From Billgrantia desiderata (GTDB lineage Bacteria; Pseudomonadota; Gammaproteobacteria; Pseudomonadales; Halomonadaceae), in contig JAAQTN010000045.1 of the NCBI GenBank assembly GCA_011742915.1, forward strand, positions 1 to 41,911: a stretch of DNA of 41,911 nucleotides. Reading direction: 5' to 3'. The translations under genes were made by a program, and so were the position numbers. Of the stretch, positions 8,215-16,135 are shown in pieces. The notes under the pieces were generated by a model. It was not told the origin of the DNA, searched no databases, and worked only from the letters and a program-made list of their open reading frames with translations. The stretch's first letter is position 1, and each line of letters starts with the position of its first letter.

Positions 8215-8224
8215 TTGTATACAA
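8215..8224. promoter_or_regulatory. TTGTATACAA palindrome, candidate GntR-type operator
   Basis: A perfect 10-bp palindrome with the GTATAC centre common to operators of FadR-subfamily GntR repressors, several of which control purine, allantoin or organic-acid genes. It lies 24 nt upstream of the permease start, probably within its 5' untranslated region or promoter. No gntR gene is present in the window, so the regulator would be encoded elsewhere. Confidence 0.4.
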
Positions 8225-8248
8225 GGCATGTTCAGTCTGGCCTGAGTC

Positions 8249-8262
8249 TGACTGATCGGTCA
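8249..8262. promoter_or_regulatory. Near-perfect palindrome, candidate Crp/Fnr-type site
   Basis: TGACTGATCGGTCA, 14 bp with a single mismatched pair, extended by one base on each side into CTGAC-N6-GTCAA. The spacing is that of a Crp-type rather than an Fnr-type box. It overlaps the place expected for the -35 element of the Crp/Fnr-type gene if TATACT at 8278-8283 is its -10, so autoregulation is plausible. It would equally overlap a TTGACC -35 candidate for the divergent permease gene. Confidence 0.35.
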
Positions 8263-8342
8263 AGACTGCCTTTGTCGTATACTGGTGTAACGGTTCTGAG
8301 TGTTCATGTTCATAGGCTGCTGCATCGAGAGGAGAAATACCG

Positions 8343-9089
8343 ATGAGCTCAGAGGAGAGCTGTGTCGTTCGCCACTTCCGTTATTACCACCCGGTGTCAG
8401 ACGAGGACGTCGTGCTGCTGGCCCGGCTGGAAGATAGCGCTACGCCGGTACGGGCCGGTACTGTCTTGTGGGAAGAGCGAGACGAGGCTCATGAGTTCTG
8501 CACGCTAAAGCATGGCTGGGCATTCTCCTACCGCGAATTGGAAAACGGGACTCGGCAGATCCTGGAGATCTACCTGCCGGGGGATATCATCGGTCTGCGC
8601 GAGTTCGCCTTCTCCCAGCGTCTGGCCGGCGTGCAGATGGTCGAGGATGGCGAGGTGTGTTTCTTTCCGCACCGCCACCTGGTCGATATCTTTCGGCAGT
8701 CCTTGACACTGACCTCCATCCTCTTCGCCATTGCCAGTCGTCAGCAAGTGCTGCTCACGGAGCGTCTGGTCAATCTGGCACGCCGCAATGCCCGCCAGAA
8801 GGTGGCCCACTTCATTCTGGAGATGTTTCAGCGCCTCCGCCAGACCGAGGCCAACGGCAGTGACAGTCTGCGCTTGCCTCTATCCCAAGAGATCCTGGCG
8901 GATCTGCTGGGGCTCAGCCCGGTGCATGTCAGCCGTACCTTTACCGCGCTGAACGACGATGGTCTGGTGTTCCGCGACCGATATCAGGTGAACATACCCG
9001 ACCTGGACGCGTTGAAGCAGGAGGCGGGATTCGATGACCGCTATCTGATCGAGAACATGCGGCCGTTGTTCGATGGCAAGGAGGGCTGA
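8343..9089 (+). CDS. Crp/Fnr-family transcriptional regulator
   Basis: A 248-aa protein with an N-terminal cyclic-nucleotide-binding-type beta-barrel (about residues 20-120, with LEIYLPGDIIGLREF as the typical PGD turn), a long dimerisation helix (about 120-160) and a C-terminal winged helix-turn-helix (about 175-230). The recognition helix is in LSQEILADLLGLSPVHVSRTFTALNDDGLV. It lacks the N-terminal four-cysteine cluster of oxygen-sensing Fnr proteins, and its cAMP pocket residues are not obviously those of Crp, so its signal is unknown. The start has GAGAGGAG upstream. It is divergent from the NCS2 permease gene, with candidate regulatory palindromes between them. Confidence 0.92.
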   Translation: MSSEESCVVRHFRYYHPVSDEDVVLLARLEDSATPVRAGTVLWEERDEAHEFCTLKHGWAFSYRELENGTRQILEIYLPGDIIGLREFAFSQRLAGVQMVEDGEVCFFPHRHLVDIFRQSLTLTSILFAIASRQQVLLTERLVNLARRNARQKVAHFILEMFQRLRQTEANGSDSLRLPLSQEILADLLGLSPVHVSRTFTALNDDGLVFRDRYQVNIPDLDALKQEAGFDDRYLIENMRPLFDGKEG

Positions 9090-9102
9090 CGGGACCGTTG
9101 AC

Positions 9103-9158
9103 CGCTCGCCCGAACGCAAAGCCCCGGCCTGAGCCGGGGCTTTGCGTTCGGGCGAGCG
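9103..9158. terminator. Very long bidirectional terminator hairpin
   Basis: A perfect 26-bp stem with a CTGA loop. The inner 11 bp (AAAGCCCCGGC with its complement GCCGGGGCTTT) form a standard terminator, here extended by 15 further perfectly paired base pairs. It sits between the convergent Crp/Fnr-type gene and phhC. The T-run is only three residues, but stem strength and position support termination in both directions. Confidence 0.85.
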
Positions 9159-9162
9159 TTGC

Positions 9163-10350
9163 CTAGTTGACGGCCGCGATGGCCTTGGCCAGGTAGGGCA
9201 GGTTCTCGTGGGAGAAGCCGGCCACGTTGGCGCGACCCGAGCGCACCATGTAGATACCGAACTCGTCGCGCAGGCGGTCGACCTGCTCGGGCTTGAGCCC
9301 TGTATAGGAGAACATGCCGCGCTGCTCGGCCACGCAGGCATATTTCTGATCGAGTCCGTAGGGCTTGAGTGACTCGACGAAGTCGCGCCGCAGGGTATTG
9401 ATGCGGTCGCGCATTTCGGTGAGTTCCTCGCGCCAGAGGGCGGCCAGTTCGGCAGAGTGCAGGATCTCGCTGACGATAGCGCCGCCGTGAGCCGGCGGGT
9501 TGGAGTAGTTCTCGCGTGCCACGATAGCCACCTGTGAGCGTACGTTCTCCATCTGCTCGCTGTTCTTCGCCACCATGATCAGGCAGCCGGTACGCTCGCA
9601 GTAGATGCCGAAATTCTTCGAGCAGGAGCTGGTGATGATGACCTCGTCGAGGTTTTCGGCCATCAGGCGCACGCCATAGGCATCCTCGTCGAGGCCTTCA
9701 CCGAAGCCCTGATAGGCGAAGTCGATCAGCGGTAGCAGGTTGCGTTCGCGTACCACTTCGAGAATCTGCTGCCACTGTCCACGGTCCAGGTCGAAACCGG
9801 TGGGGTTGTGGCAGCAGGCGTGCAGCACGATGACGTCGCCGGCGGGAATCTGCTTGACGGCTGCCAGCATGCCCTCGAAATCGAGGCGGTTTTCGGCGTC
9901 GACGTAGGGGTATTTGTGCAGCTCGATGCCCGCAGACGTGAAGATGCCGTGATGGTTCGGCCAGGTGGGATCGCTCACCCAGATACCCTTGCCGGGAAGC
10001 TGGGCGCTGATGAAGTCGGCAGCCAGCCGAAGGGCGCCGGTGCCGCCCGGGGACTGAGTGGCACTGGCGCGCTTGGCGGCCAGCACCGGTGAGTCCTTGC
10101 CAAGCACCATGGGCAGAACCACTTCGCCATACTGGGGCGCGCCGTGGGAGCCGATGTAGGTCTTGGTGGTTTCGTTCTTGAGCAGCAGGGCCTCGGCTTC
10201 CTTGACGGCGCGCATCACCGGGGTGTTGCCCTGGGCGTCCTTGTAGACACCGACGCCGAGATCGACCTTCTGAGGATTGGTGTCCTTCTTGAAGGCCTCG
10301 ATCAGGCCGAGGATGGCGTCCCCGGGGACCCGCTCAATATGTTCGAACAT
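9163..10350 (-). CDS. phhC: Aromatic amino acid aminotransferase (class I, TyrB/PhhC type)
   Basis: A 395-aa PLP-dependent fold-type I aminotransferase of the aspartate/aromatic subgroup. It transfers the amino group of tyrosine, phenylalanine or aspartate to 2-oxoglutarate. Visible landmarks are the start MFEHIERVPGDAILGLIEAF, N182 (HNPTG), D210 before FAYQGF, the PLP-binding K245 in SCSKNFG, and the C-terminal VRSGRANVAG arginine that binds the substrate carboxylate. Length is typical. The gene starts immediately after the phhB stop (TAA then ATG), so the two form an operon like the phhBC part of Pseudomonas phhABC, which favours the aromatic over the aspartate role. Transcription ends at the long hairpin at 9103-9158. 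Confidence 0.93.
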   Translation of the reverse strand: MFEHIERVPGDAILGLIEAFKKDTNPQKVDLGVGVYKDAQGNTPVMRAVKEAEALLLKNETTKTYIGSHGAPQYGEVVLPMVLGKDSPVLAAKRASATQSPGGTGALRLAADFISAQLPGKGIWVSDPTWPNHHGIFTSAGIELHKYPYVDAENRLDFEGMLAAVKQIPAGDVIVLHACCHNPTGFDLDRGQWQQILEVVRERNLLPLIDFAYQGFGEGLDEDAYGVRLMAENLDEVIITSSCSKNFGIYCERTGCLIMVAKNSEQMENVRSQVAIVARENYSNPPAHGGAIVSEILHSAELAALWREELTEMRDRINTLRRDFVESLKPYGLDQKYACVAEQRGMFSYTGLKPEQVDRLRDEFGIYMVRSGRANVAGFSHENLPYLAKAIAAVN

Positions 10351-10689
10351 TTATTTCGCTACCTCGTCGGTTCTGGCGGCAAGTATGAAGTCGTTGCGAT
10401 GCAGGCCCTTGATCTTATGGGTCCACCAGTTCACGGTGACCCTACCCCATTCGGTCAGGAGCGCCGGGTGGTGGCCAGCGGCCTCGGCAATCTCGCCCAC
10501 GCGATTGGTGAACGCCAGCGCTTGACGAAAATTGGGGAAGGTAAAGACCCGCTCAAGTTGCATGATGCCATTGCGTTCGACAATCTGCCACTCGGGCACC
10601 TCGGGTTTGAACAGCCTGATTTCCGCTTCCGACACGGTGGGGGATTGGCGGCGGCAGGCCTCGCAGGGTTGACGCGAGAGCTGGGTCAT
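10351..10689 (-). CDS. phhB: Pterin-4a-carbinolamine dehydratase
   Basis: A 112-aa protein matching pterin-4a-carbinolamine dehydratase, which dehydrates 4a-hydroxytetrahydrobiopterin to recycle the pterin cofactor of phenylalanine hydroxylase. The active-site signature is clear: [33 protein letters not shown]. The N-terminus carries CEACRR. A longer frame is open to 10800, but ATG at 10689 has CAGGAG a few bases upstream and gives the normal size. It is directly joined to phhC. The phhA hydroxylase gene that normally accompanies it is not in this window. Confidence 0.93.
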   Translation of the reverse strand: MTQLSRQPCEACRRQSPTVSEAEIRLFKPEVPEWQIVERNGIMQLERVFTFPNFRQALAFTNRVGEIAEAAGHHPALLTEWGRVTVNWWTHKIKGLHRNDFILAARTDEVAK

Positions 10690-10799
10690 GCCGGTTTCTC
10701 CTGAGGCATTTGGCCTTTGCATGGCTACGCTGTAGGGAAGGGAAGCCCTGAAATCAAGCCGGGCCGCCAATGCGGGGCTCGTCAGGGAGTCGAGTTTCA

Positions 10800-11411
10800 A
10801 TGCATCAGCATAGCGCCTTGCCGCTCTGGCTCAAGTTGCTGTTCACCGGCTGGATCCTGTTCTGGGCGCCTGCCTTTGCCGTGATGCTAGGCGTGCAGAA
10901 CTACTTCTGGTTGTGCAATGTCGCCAGCTTTCTGATCCTGCTTGGCCTGTGGCTGGAAAGCCGTCTGCTGCTGTCGATGCAGTGGCTCTCGGTGGCGCTG
11001 GTAGGGGCCTTCTGGACGCTGGATGTCGGCGTGGCCTGGTTGACCGGGGTACACCCGATCGGCGGCACCGAGTACATGCTCGATCCCGGACATCCCTGGC
11101 TGGCCAGGGTGCTGTCGCTCTATCACCTCATTCTGCCGGTGGTAGCCGGCTACGCCGTGCTGAGGCTGGGCTACGACTCTCGAGCCCTGAGGTGGCAGAC
11201 GCTGCTGACCTGGTTGCTGCTGCCGCTCACTTATCTCTTCACCGAGCCCGAGCGCAACATCAACTGGGTGCACGGGCCTTTTGGAACCCCTCAGCAGTGG
11301 GCCGATCCGCTGCTGTACCTGCTACTGCTGGCCTTGGTCTGGCCACTCGTGCTTTACCTGCCGCTGCATGTCGTGATGCACTGGTGGCAAAAGCGACGCA
11401 ATACCAGCTGA
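10800..11411 (+). CDS. Conserved-looking integral membrane protein of unknown function
   Basis: A 203-aa protein made almost wholly of five to six hydrophobic segments: residues about 10-30, 33-52, 55-75, 100-125, 133-150 and 170-195. No known transporter or enzyme signature is visible. Two polar loops stand out and look like functional positions: [19 protein letters not shown] between early helices, and [21 protein letters not shown] before the last helix. An upstream ATG in frame at 10770 lacks a ribosome site, while the ATG at 10800 has GGGAG about 10 nt upstream. It is divergent from phhB-phhC and convergent with the PAS-GGDEF gene, 6 nt from it. I cannot assign a function. Confidence 0.8.
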   Translation: MHQHSALPLWLKLLFTGWILFWAPAFAVMLGVQNYFWLCNVASFLILLGLWLESRLLLSMQWLSVALVGAFWTLDVGVAWLTGVHPIGGTEYMLDPGHPWLARVLSLYHLILPVVAGYAVLRLGYDSRALRWQTLLTWLLLPLTYLFTEPERNINWVHGPFGTPQQWADPLLYLLLLALVWPLVLYLPLHVVMHWWQKRRNTS

Positions 11412-11417
11412 CGCCGT

Positions 11418-12326
11418 TCAACTGACGACACGATTGCGCCCTTGGCGCTTGGCAGCATAGAGACTGCGGTCGGCCCTCTCGATCAAGGCGTCTCTCGGCT
11501 CTCCCAGGCGGTATTCGGCAAGACCGATGCTGGCGGTGAGCTGACCGGACGAGATACCGAAGTCATAATCGGCAATCTCGCTGCGCAGGCGTTCGGCGAG
11601 GGGACGGCTGGCGACCAGCGGGGTCAGCGGTAGGACCACGGCGAACTCCTCGCCGCCCAGGCGACCGATGACGTCCTCTTCGCGCAGCAGGTCATGGCAC
11701 AGGGTAGCGAATTCGGCGAGTACCTGGTCGCCCTGGAGATGCCCCCAGGTGTCGTTGACTCGTTTGAAGTGATCCAGATCGATGAGCATCAACGACAGTG
11801 GGCTGCCGTGACGGTTGCTCCTGGCGATCTCTTCGTCCAGACGCGACATCAGGCGCCGACGATTGGCCAGACCGGTCAGATCGTCGGTATCCGAGAGTTT
11901 GCGCAGTCTTGCCTCTTCGGCCATCTGTTCGGTGATGTCGATCATCAGGCCATGCCAGAGCACGCCGGTCGCCGAATCTTCGGGCTGGGCGCGCAGCGCG
12001 ACCCAGCGATAGCGACGACCGGAGAGGCGGATGCGGAACTTGGTGGCAATGGGAATGCGCCAGCGCGCCGAGCGCTCGATGGCGGCCATGACACGCGGGT
12101 GGTCCTCCGCATCCAGGCGGTCGAGCATGTGACGCGCATCCTGGCTCAGAGCGTGGCGGTCGATGCCAGGCAGGCTGGTGCCGCTTCCGGCCAGGTAGGG
12201 GAAGTGCATGTGGCCGGTTGGGTCACGATGAAACTGAAAGATGACGCCAGGCAGGCGTTCAGCGAAATCGTGCATGCCGATTGGCTCATTCAGCCCCCCA
12301 CCCGTCATGGCATTGTCGTGTGGCAT
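11418..12326 (-). CDS. PAS-GGDEF diguanylate cyclase
   Basis: A 302-aa cytoplasmic protein with an N-terminal PAS-like sensor (about residues 18-135, ending in the PAC-type GLMIDITEQMAEEARLRKL) and a GGDEF domain (about 140-300). The active-site loop is GGEEF at 224-228, a functional variant, and an inhibitory RxxD site is present as REED at 215-218 with the correct 5-residue spacing. It should therefore make c-di-GMP from two GTP and be feedback-inhibited. There are no membrane segments. AAGGAA precedes the ATG by 7 nt. It stands alone, convergent with the membrane-protein gene and upstream of cfa's 3' end. I found no FliA-type promoter in front of it. Confidence 0.92.
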   Translation of the reverse strand: MPHDNAMTGGGLNEPIGMHDFAERLPGVIFQFHRDPTGHMHFPYLAGSGTSLPGIDRHALSQDARHMLDRLDAEDHPRVMAAIERSARWRIPIATKFRIRLSGRRYRWVALRAQPEDSATGVLWHGLMIDITEQMAEEARLRKLSDTDDLTGLANRRRLMSRLDEEIARSNRHGSPLSLMLIDLDHFKRVNDTWGHLQGDQVLAEFATLCHDLLREEDVIGRLGGEEFAVVLPLTPLVASRPLAERLRSEIADYDFGISSGQLTASIGLAEYRLGEPRDALIERADRSLYAAKRQGRNRVVS

Positions 12327-12553
12327 GCGGGTGTTCCTTGGTTTCCTGCTGCATCATTGCAAACAAGCTGTTGTTATATAACGGCTCGGCATAGTGCCTC
12401 AGGTAGGATGGCAGCGCGACGAGCATCTGCATCGGGGTAGAGCCGTTTAGCGAAGGCCTAATATACGATGTAACAGTGCGTAAATCACCTGTCTAGGGCT
12501 GTAAGAGATTGCCTACAGATTTTGTAAGCCATCCTTGACCGTATACCGTTCTC

Positions 12554-13705
12554 TCAGCGCGGCGCGTCGTATCGCACGGTGCGGCCGCGGGAAAAAACCA
12601 CTTGCCAGAGCTGGATGTCGCGCGCGCGAAAGGCGCCGGCACATACCGACAGGTAGTAGCGGAACATGCGCTCGATGCGCTTGGAGTAACGGTCGGCTAT
12701 CTCGTGCCAGCGGGCATCGAAGTTGTTGCGCCAGGCCATTAGCGTCTTGTCATAGTCGGGGCCGAAGTTGTGCCAGTCTTCGAGCAACAGCAGGCCTTCG
12801 CTGGCGTCGGCGATGTGTCGTGCCGAGGGCAGCACGCCGTTGGGGAAGATATAACGGTCGATCCAGGGGTCGACGGTGATCTCGGAGCTGTTCGAGCCGA
12901 TGGTATGCAGCAGGAAGAGGCCCGTATCAGCCAGTAACTTCTCCACGGTGTGGAAATAGGTAGCATAGTTGCGATGGCCGACATGCTCGAACATGCCGAT
13001 GGAGACGATGCGGTCGAAGCGTCCTTCGAGTTCGCGGTAGTCCATGAGGCGAATATCGACGGGCAATCCGGTGCAGCGCTGCCGGGCCAGCTCCGCCTGC
13101 TCGCGGGATATGGTGATCCCGGTGACGGAAACATCATGGTGGCGGGCCGCATACTCGGCGAAACTGCCCCAGCCGCAGCCGATGTCCAGCACGTGCATGC
13201 CGGGACGCAGCTCCAGCTTGCGGCAGGCCAGTTCGAGCTTGGCGAGCTGTGCCTCGTGAAGCGTGGTGGCCTCTTTCCAGTAACCACAGGAGTAGCACAT
13301 GGTCGGGTCGAGCATGCGCTCGAAGAGATCGTTGCCGAGATCGTAATGGGCTTCGCCGACCATGTAGGCTCGGGCCTTGCTCTGCAGATTGAGCAGCCCC
13401 GCCTGCAGCCGGTACATGATGCGATCGGTGGTTGGACGGGCGCGTTCGCCGAGGCCGTGTCGGAGCAGGCGGCAGGCCAGTTCGTCGAGGCTTTCGCACT
13501 CCCACCAGCCGTCCATGTAGGACTCTCCCAGCCCCAGGGAGCCCTGGCGCAAAATGCGCGAGCAAAAGTCGGGATGATAGATCTGAGGATCCCACGGGGC
13601 ATCGCCGTTCAGGGTCACTCCCGACCCCTCCAGCAGGGTAGTGAGCATTCGCCGGGTACGGTTGTCAGGCAGGGAGATGGGACCAATGCGTTGTTCGATT
13701 GTCAT
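12554..13705 (-). CDS. cfa: Cyclopropane-fatty-acyl-phospholipid synthase
   Basis: A 383-aa SAM-dependent enzyme that methylenates the double bond of unsaturated acyl chains in membrane phospholipids. The SAM-binding motif VLDIGCGWG is at residues 172-180. Other family landmarks are HYDLGNDLFERMLDPTMCYSCGYW before it, GITISREQ and FDRIVSIGMFEHVGHRNY after it, the IFPNGVLPS segment, and the C-terminal YYLSVCAGAFRARDIQLWQVVFS. Length matches E. coli Cfa. GGAGG lies 6 nt upstream of the start. The product stiffens membranes under acid, osmotic or stationary-phase stress, which would suit a halophile. It is divergent from pyrF. Confidence 0.95.
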   Translation of the reverse strand: MTIEQRIGPISLPDNRTRRMLTTLLEGSGVTLNGDAPWDPQIYHPDFCSRILRQGSLGLGESYMDGWWECESLDELACRLLRHGLGERARPTTDRIMYRLQAGLLNLQSKARAYMVGEAHYDLGNDLFERMLDPTMCYSCGYWKEATTLHEAQLAKLELACRKLELRPGMHVLDIGCGWGSFAEYAARHHDVSVTGITISREQAELARQRCTGLPVDIRLMDYRELEGRFDRIVSIGMFEHVGHRNYATYFHTVEKLLADTGLFLLHTIGSNSSEITVDPWIDRYIFPNGVLPSARHIADASEGLLLLEDWHNFGPDYDKTLMAWRNNFDARWHEIADRYSKRIERMFRYYLSVCAGAFRARDIQLWQVVFSRGRTVRYDAPR

Positions 13706-13863
13706 GGATTCCTCCGGTCCATCGATTTAGGGCTTGGTCGTTGTCGTCACCTGAATCGCCACATGGCAGGATTTGCCGTGCAATCGCAAGGGCCTGCATT
13801 AGGCAAGAGCATAGTTCAGAAGATAGCCCACGCGGCCAAGAAGGGTTAACGCTTCCAGGCTGG

Positions 13864-13869
13864 TATAAT
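13864..13869 (+). promoter_or_regulatory. Extended -10 element of the pyrF promoter
   Basis: A perfect TATAAT preceded by TG with one base between (TGGTATAAT), i.e. an extended -10 that does not need a good -35. It lies 32 nt upstream of the pyrF start, in the gap separating it from the divergent cfa gene. Confidence 0.6.
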
Positions 13870-13901
13870 CGCCGCTCAACTCGTCGTCGGAGTGCTGTAA
13901 C

Positions 13902-14603
13902 GTGTCCTGTGATTCACCGCTGATCATCGCCCTCGATCACTCTTCCCTCGATGCCGCCCTGTGTCTGGCCGACCGGCTCGACCCTGCGCGCTGTCGCCTC
14001 AAGGTCGGCAAGGAGCTGTTCACCCGGAGCGGCCCGGAGATCATCGAGGCGCTCCACGGGCGTGGCTTTCAGCTTTTTCTCGATCTGAAGTTCCACGACA
14101 TTCCCAACACCGTTGCCGGGGCCGTGCAGGCCGCTGCCGAGCAGGGCGTGTGGATGGTCAACGTGCATGCCAGCGGTGGGCGGCGCATGATGGAGGCGGC
14201 GCGTGAGCGGCTCGACCGCCACGGCCTCGGGACGCATCTGATCGCGGTGACGGTGCTGACCAGCATGACGGGTGAGGATCTCGCCGAGGTTGGCGTTGCC
14301 GCGCCGGCGGCGGAACACGTCGAGCGTCTGGCCCTGCTGACCCGCGAGTGCGGCCTGGATGGCGTGGTCTGCTCGGCTCAGGAATCGACCAGGCTGCGGC
14401 AGCTGTGTGGCACCGATTTTCTCAAGGTGACGCCAGGCATCAGGCCACGCAGTGCCGAGCATGGCGATCAGCGCCGCGTGATGACTCCGGCCGAGGCCAT
14501 GGCGGCGGGAAGCACGCACCTGGTGATCGGTCGGCCGATCACTCAGGCGCAGGACCCCATGGCGGCGCTGCAGGCCATCGAGCAGGAACTGGCGGCAGGC
14601 TGA
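13902..14603 (+). CDS. pyrF: Orotidine-5'-phosphate decarboxylase
   Basis: A 233-aa TIM-barrel enzyme that decarboxylates OMP to UMP, the last step of de novo pyrimidine synthesis. The catalytic Asp-Lys-x-x-Asp signature is at 61-66 in [10 protein letters not shown], with the upstream LIIALD strand and VGKELF carrying the other conserved lysine. TPGIRP and VIGRPIT near the C-terminus bind phosphate. The start is GTG at 13902 with GGAG about 9 nt upstream and a TATAAT further up. In many gammaproteobacteria pyrF follows ihfB-lapA-lapB in the same direction; here it lies next to lapB but in the opposite, convergent direction. Confidence 0.96.
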   Translation: MSCDSPLIIALDHSSLDAALCLADRLDPARCRLKVGKELFTRSGPEIIEALHGRGFQLFLDLKFHDIPNTVAGAVQAAAEQGVWMVNVHASGGRRMMEAARERLDRHGLGTHLIAVTVLTSMTGEDLAEVGVAAPAAEHVERLALLTRECGLDGVVCSAQESTRLRQLCGTDFLKVTPGIRPRSAEHGDQRRVMTPAEAMAAGSTHLVIGRPITQAQDPMAALQAIEQELAAG

Positions 14604-14614
14604 GGCCCGGGCGC

Positions 14615-15802
14615 TCACTCCCCCTCGATGCCGGTGATGGGGCGAGTGGTGCCCCAACTGCGACAGCTGGGGCACTGCCAATGCAGCGGCTGGCCGGCGA
14701 AGCCGCAGCGTTGGCAGCGATGGCGTGGACGAACCGCCAGCAGGGCATGGGTGTGCTGTTTGAGCAACTGCAGCCTGTTGTCGGGCGCACCACGCTCCTG
14801 CTGCTGATGCTGATAGAGATCCAGCAGGTAATCGAGCGCGCCCAGGCTGGGGGCACGGTTGAGCTGTTCGCTGACCAGGTCGATGGCCACCTGCATGCCG
14901 AGTCTTCTGCGCTGGGTTTCGGCCAGCAGAATGATCAGGCTGGTGACGTGGGCGCGCTCCAGCAGCTCCTCGAGGCAAGATACCAGACCGGACTCGTCGT
15001 CGAGCATGCGATAGGCATGGTGCAGTGGTTCGAGCACGATCGGCATCATGTCCAGATCCTGATCGGGAATGCGCATGAGTATGCGAATGGCCTCGCGATA
15101 GTGGCCGGTATCCTGAGCAAGGGCTGACAACAGCAGGTTGGCGCGTACGCAGCGTGGGTCGATGGAGAGCGCGCGACGCAGATGCTTGCGAGCCAGGCCC
15201 GGACTTGCCGAGTGGCGCTCCTGATCGGCCATTTCGCACAGCCAGTGGGCTGCGGCGCGGCGCATGTCGTCGTGCTGGCGGATCAGGTTGGGGTAGGCGA
15301 CGTCGAAGGCGGCCTGCCACTCGCCTTCACGATCGAACAGATCTGCCAGCAGACGCTTGGCGGCATGTCGAATGTCGTCATGGCTGGTATCGCGGATCAG
15401 CTGCTGAAGCAGGCGCTCGCTGCGGTCGAACAGCCCCAGGTGCAGGAAGTCGCGCGAAAGTTCGAGCTGTACCTGATCGCTTTGCAGTGCGGTCAGGGTG
15501 GGGCGGGCCAGCAGGTTTTGATGAATCTTGACGGCACGGTCGGCCTCGCCCCGGGTGCGAAAGAGGTTACCCAGGGTGATATGGGTGTCGACGGTTTCGC
15601 TGTTGACCTCGAGAGCGCTGACGAAGGTCTCGATGGCGCGGTCGGGCTGCTCGTTGAGCAGGTAGTTCAAGCCGACGAAGTAATCCCGCGACAGCGTGTT
15701 CGGCGGCGCGGGATCGCGGTTACCCTGGCGCTCACGTCGGCCTAGCCACCAGCCGATGGCAACGGCAGCCACCAGCAGGGCAAGCAGCAGGGCATCGGGC
15801 AT
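14615..15802 (-). CDS. lapB: LapB (YciM), lipopolysaccharide assembly regulator
   Basis: A 395-aa inner-membrane-anchored protein. Residues 1-19 form a single N-terminal membrane helix. The body is a chain of tetratricopeptide repeats (for example YFVGLNYLLNEQPDRAIETF and THITLGNLFRTRGEADRAVKIH). The C-terminus is a rubredoxin-type zinc module with C363, C366, C377 and C380. In E. coli LapB brings LpxC to the FtsH protease and so limits LPS synthesis. It starts directly after the lapA stop codon, with no gap, and both follow ihfB on the minus strand as in most relatives. Its 3' end faces pyrF 11 nt away. Confidence 0.95.
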   Translation of the reverse strand: MPDALLLALLVAAVAIGWWLGRRERQGNRDPAPPNTLSRDYFVGLNYLLNEQPDRAIETFVSALEVNSETVDTHITLGNLFRTRGEADRAVKIHQNLLARPTLTALQSDQVQLELSRDFLHLGLFDRSERLLQQLIRDTSHDDIRHAAKRLLADLFDREGEWQAAFDVAYPNLIRQHDDMRRAAAHWLCEMADQERHSASPGLARKHLRRALSIDPRCVRANLLLSALAQDTGHYREAIRILMRIPDQDLDMMPIVLEPLHHAYRMLDDESGLVSCLEELLERAHVTSLIILLAETQRRRLGMQVAIDLVSEQLNRAPSLGALDYLLDLYQHQQQERGAPDNRLQLLKQHTHALLAVRPRHRCQRCGFAGQPLHWQCPSCRSWGTTRPITGIEGE

Positions 15803-16108
15803 TTAGGGCAGTTCCTTGAGCTCCTGAACGCGAAGCCGGTCGAGTTCCTTGCGCTGCTGACGGTTCAGCCGCTGGGCGCGGGAGAGTGCAGTGCGCAGCC
15901 GCAGCCAGACTCCCGTCATCGCCAGCATTCCCAGCACGACGCCGCTGACCAGGGCGGCCAGGAGCCAGACGGAGAGCGATACTGCCGGTAGCTCCAGCCA
16001 GATCAGGTTCAGCGGTACCGTCTGCTGGTTGTTGACGGCAAAGAGGATGCCGACAAGCAGGACCGCCAGCAGAATGATGGCCACGATCAGGCCTTTGAGC
16101 CAACGCAT
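15803..16108 (-). CDS. lapA: LapA (YciS) family inner-membrane protein
   Basis: A 101-aa protein with two membrane helices (about residues 5-25 and 43-68) connected by the conserved NNQQTVPLNLIWLELPAVSLSVW loop and ending in a basic, helical tail (LNRQQRKELDRLRVQELKELP). This is the LipopolysaccharideA/DUF1049 family, which works with LapB in LPS assembly. The gene lies between ihfB (27 nt upstream) and lapB (immediately downstream) in the usual order. Confidence 0.92.
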   Translation of the reverse strand: MRWLKGLIVAIILLAVLLVGILFAVNNQQTVPLNLIWLELPAVSLSVWLLAALVSGVVLGMLAMTGVWLRLRTALSRAQRLNRQQRKELDRLRVQELKELP

Positions 16109-16135
16109 GTGTCTATCCCTTGTAAGTTCGAAAGA

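Noticed and set aside
7508..8245. 245-aa open frame on the plus strand opposite the permease
   Set aside because: Low-complexity D/H/G/Q composition, no ribosome site; it mirrors the codon pattern of the real gene.
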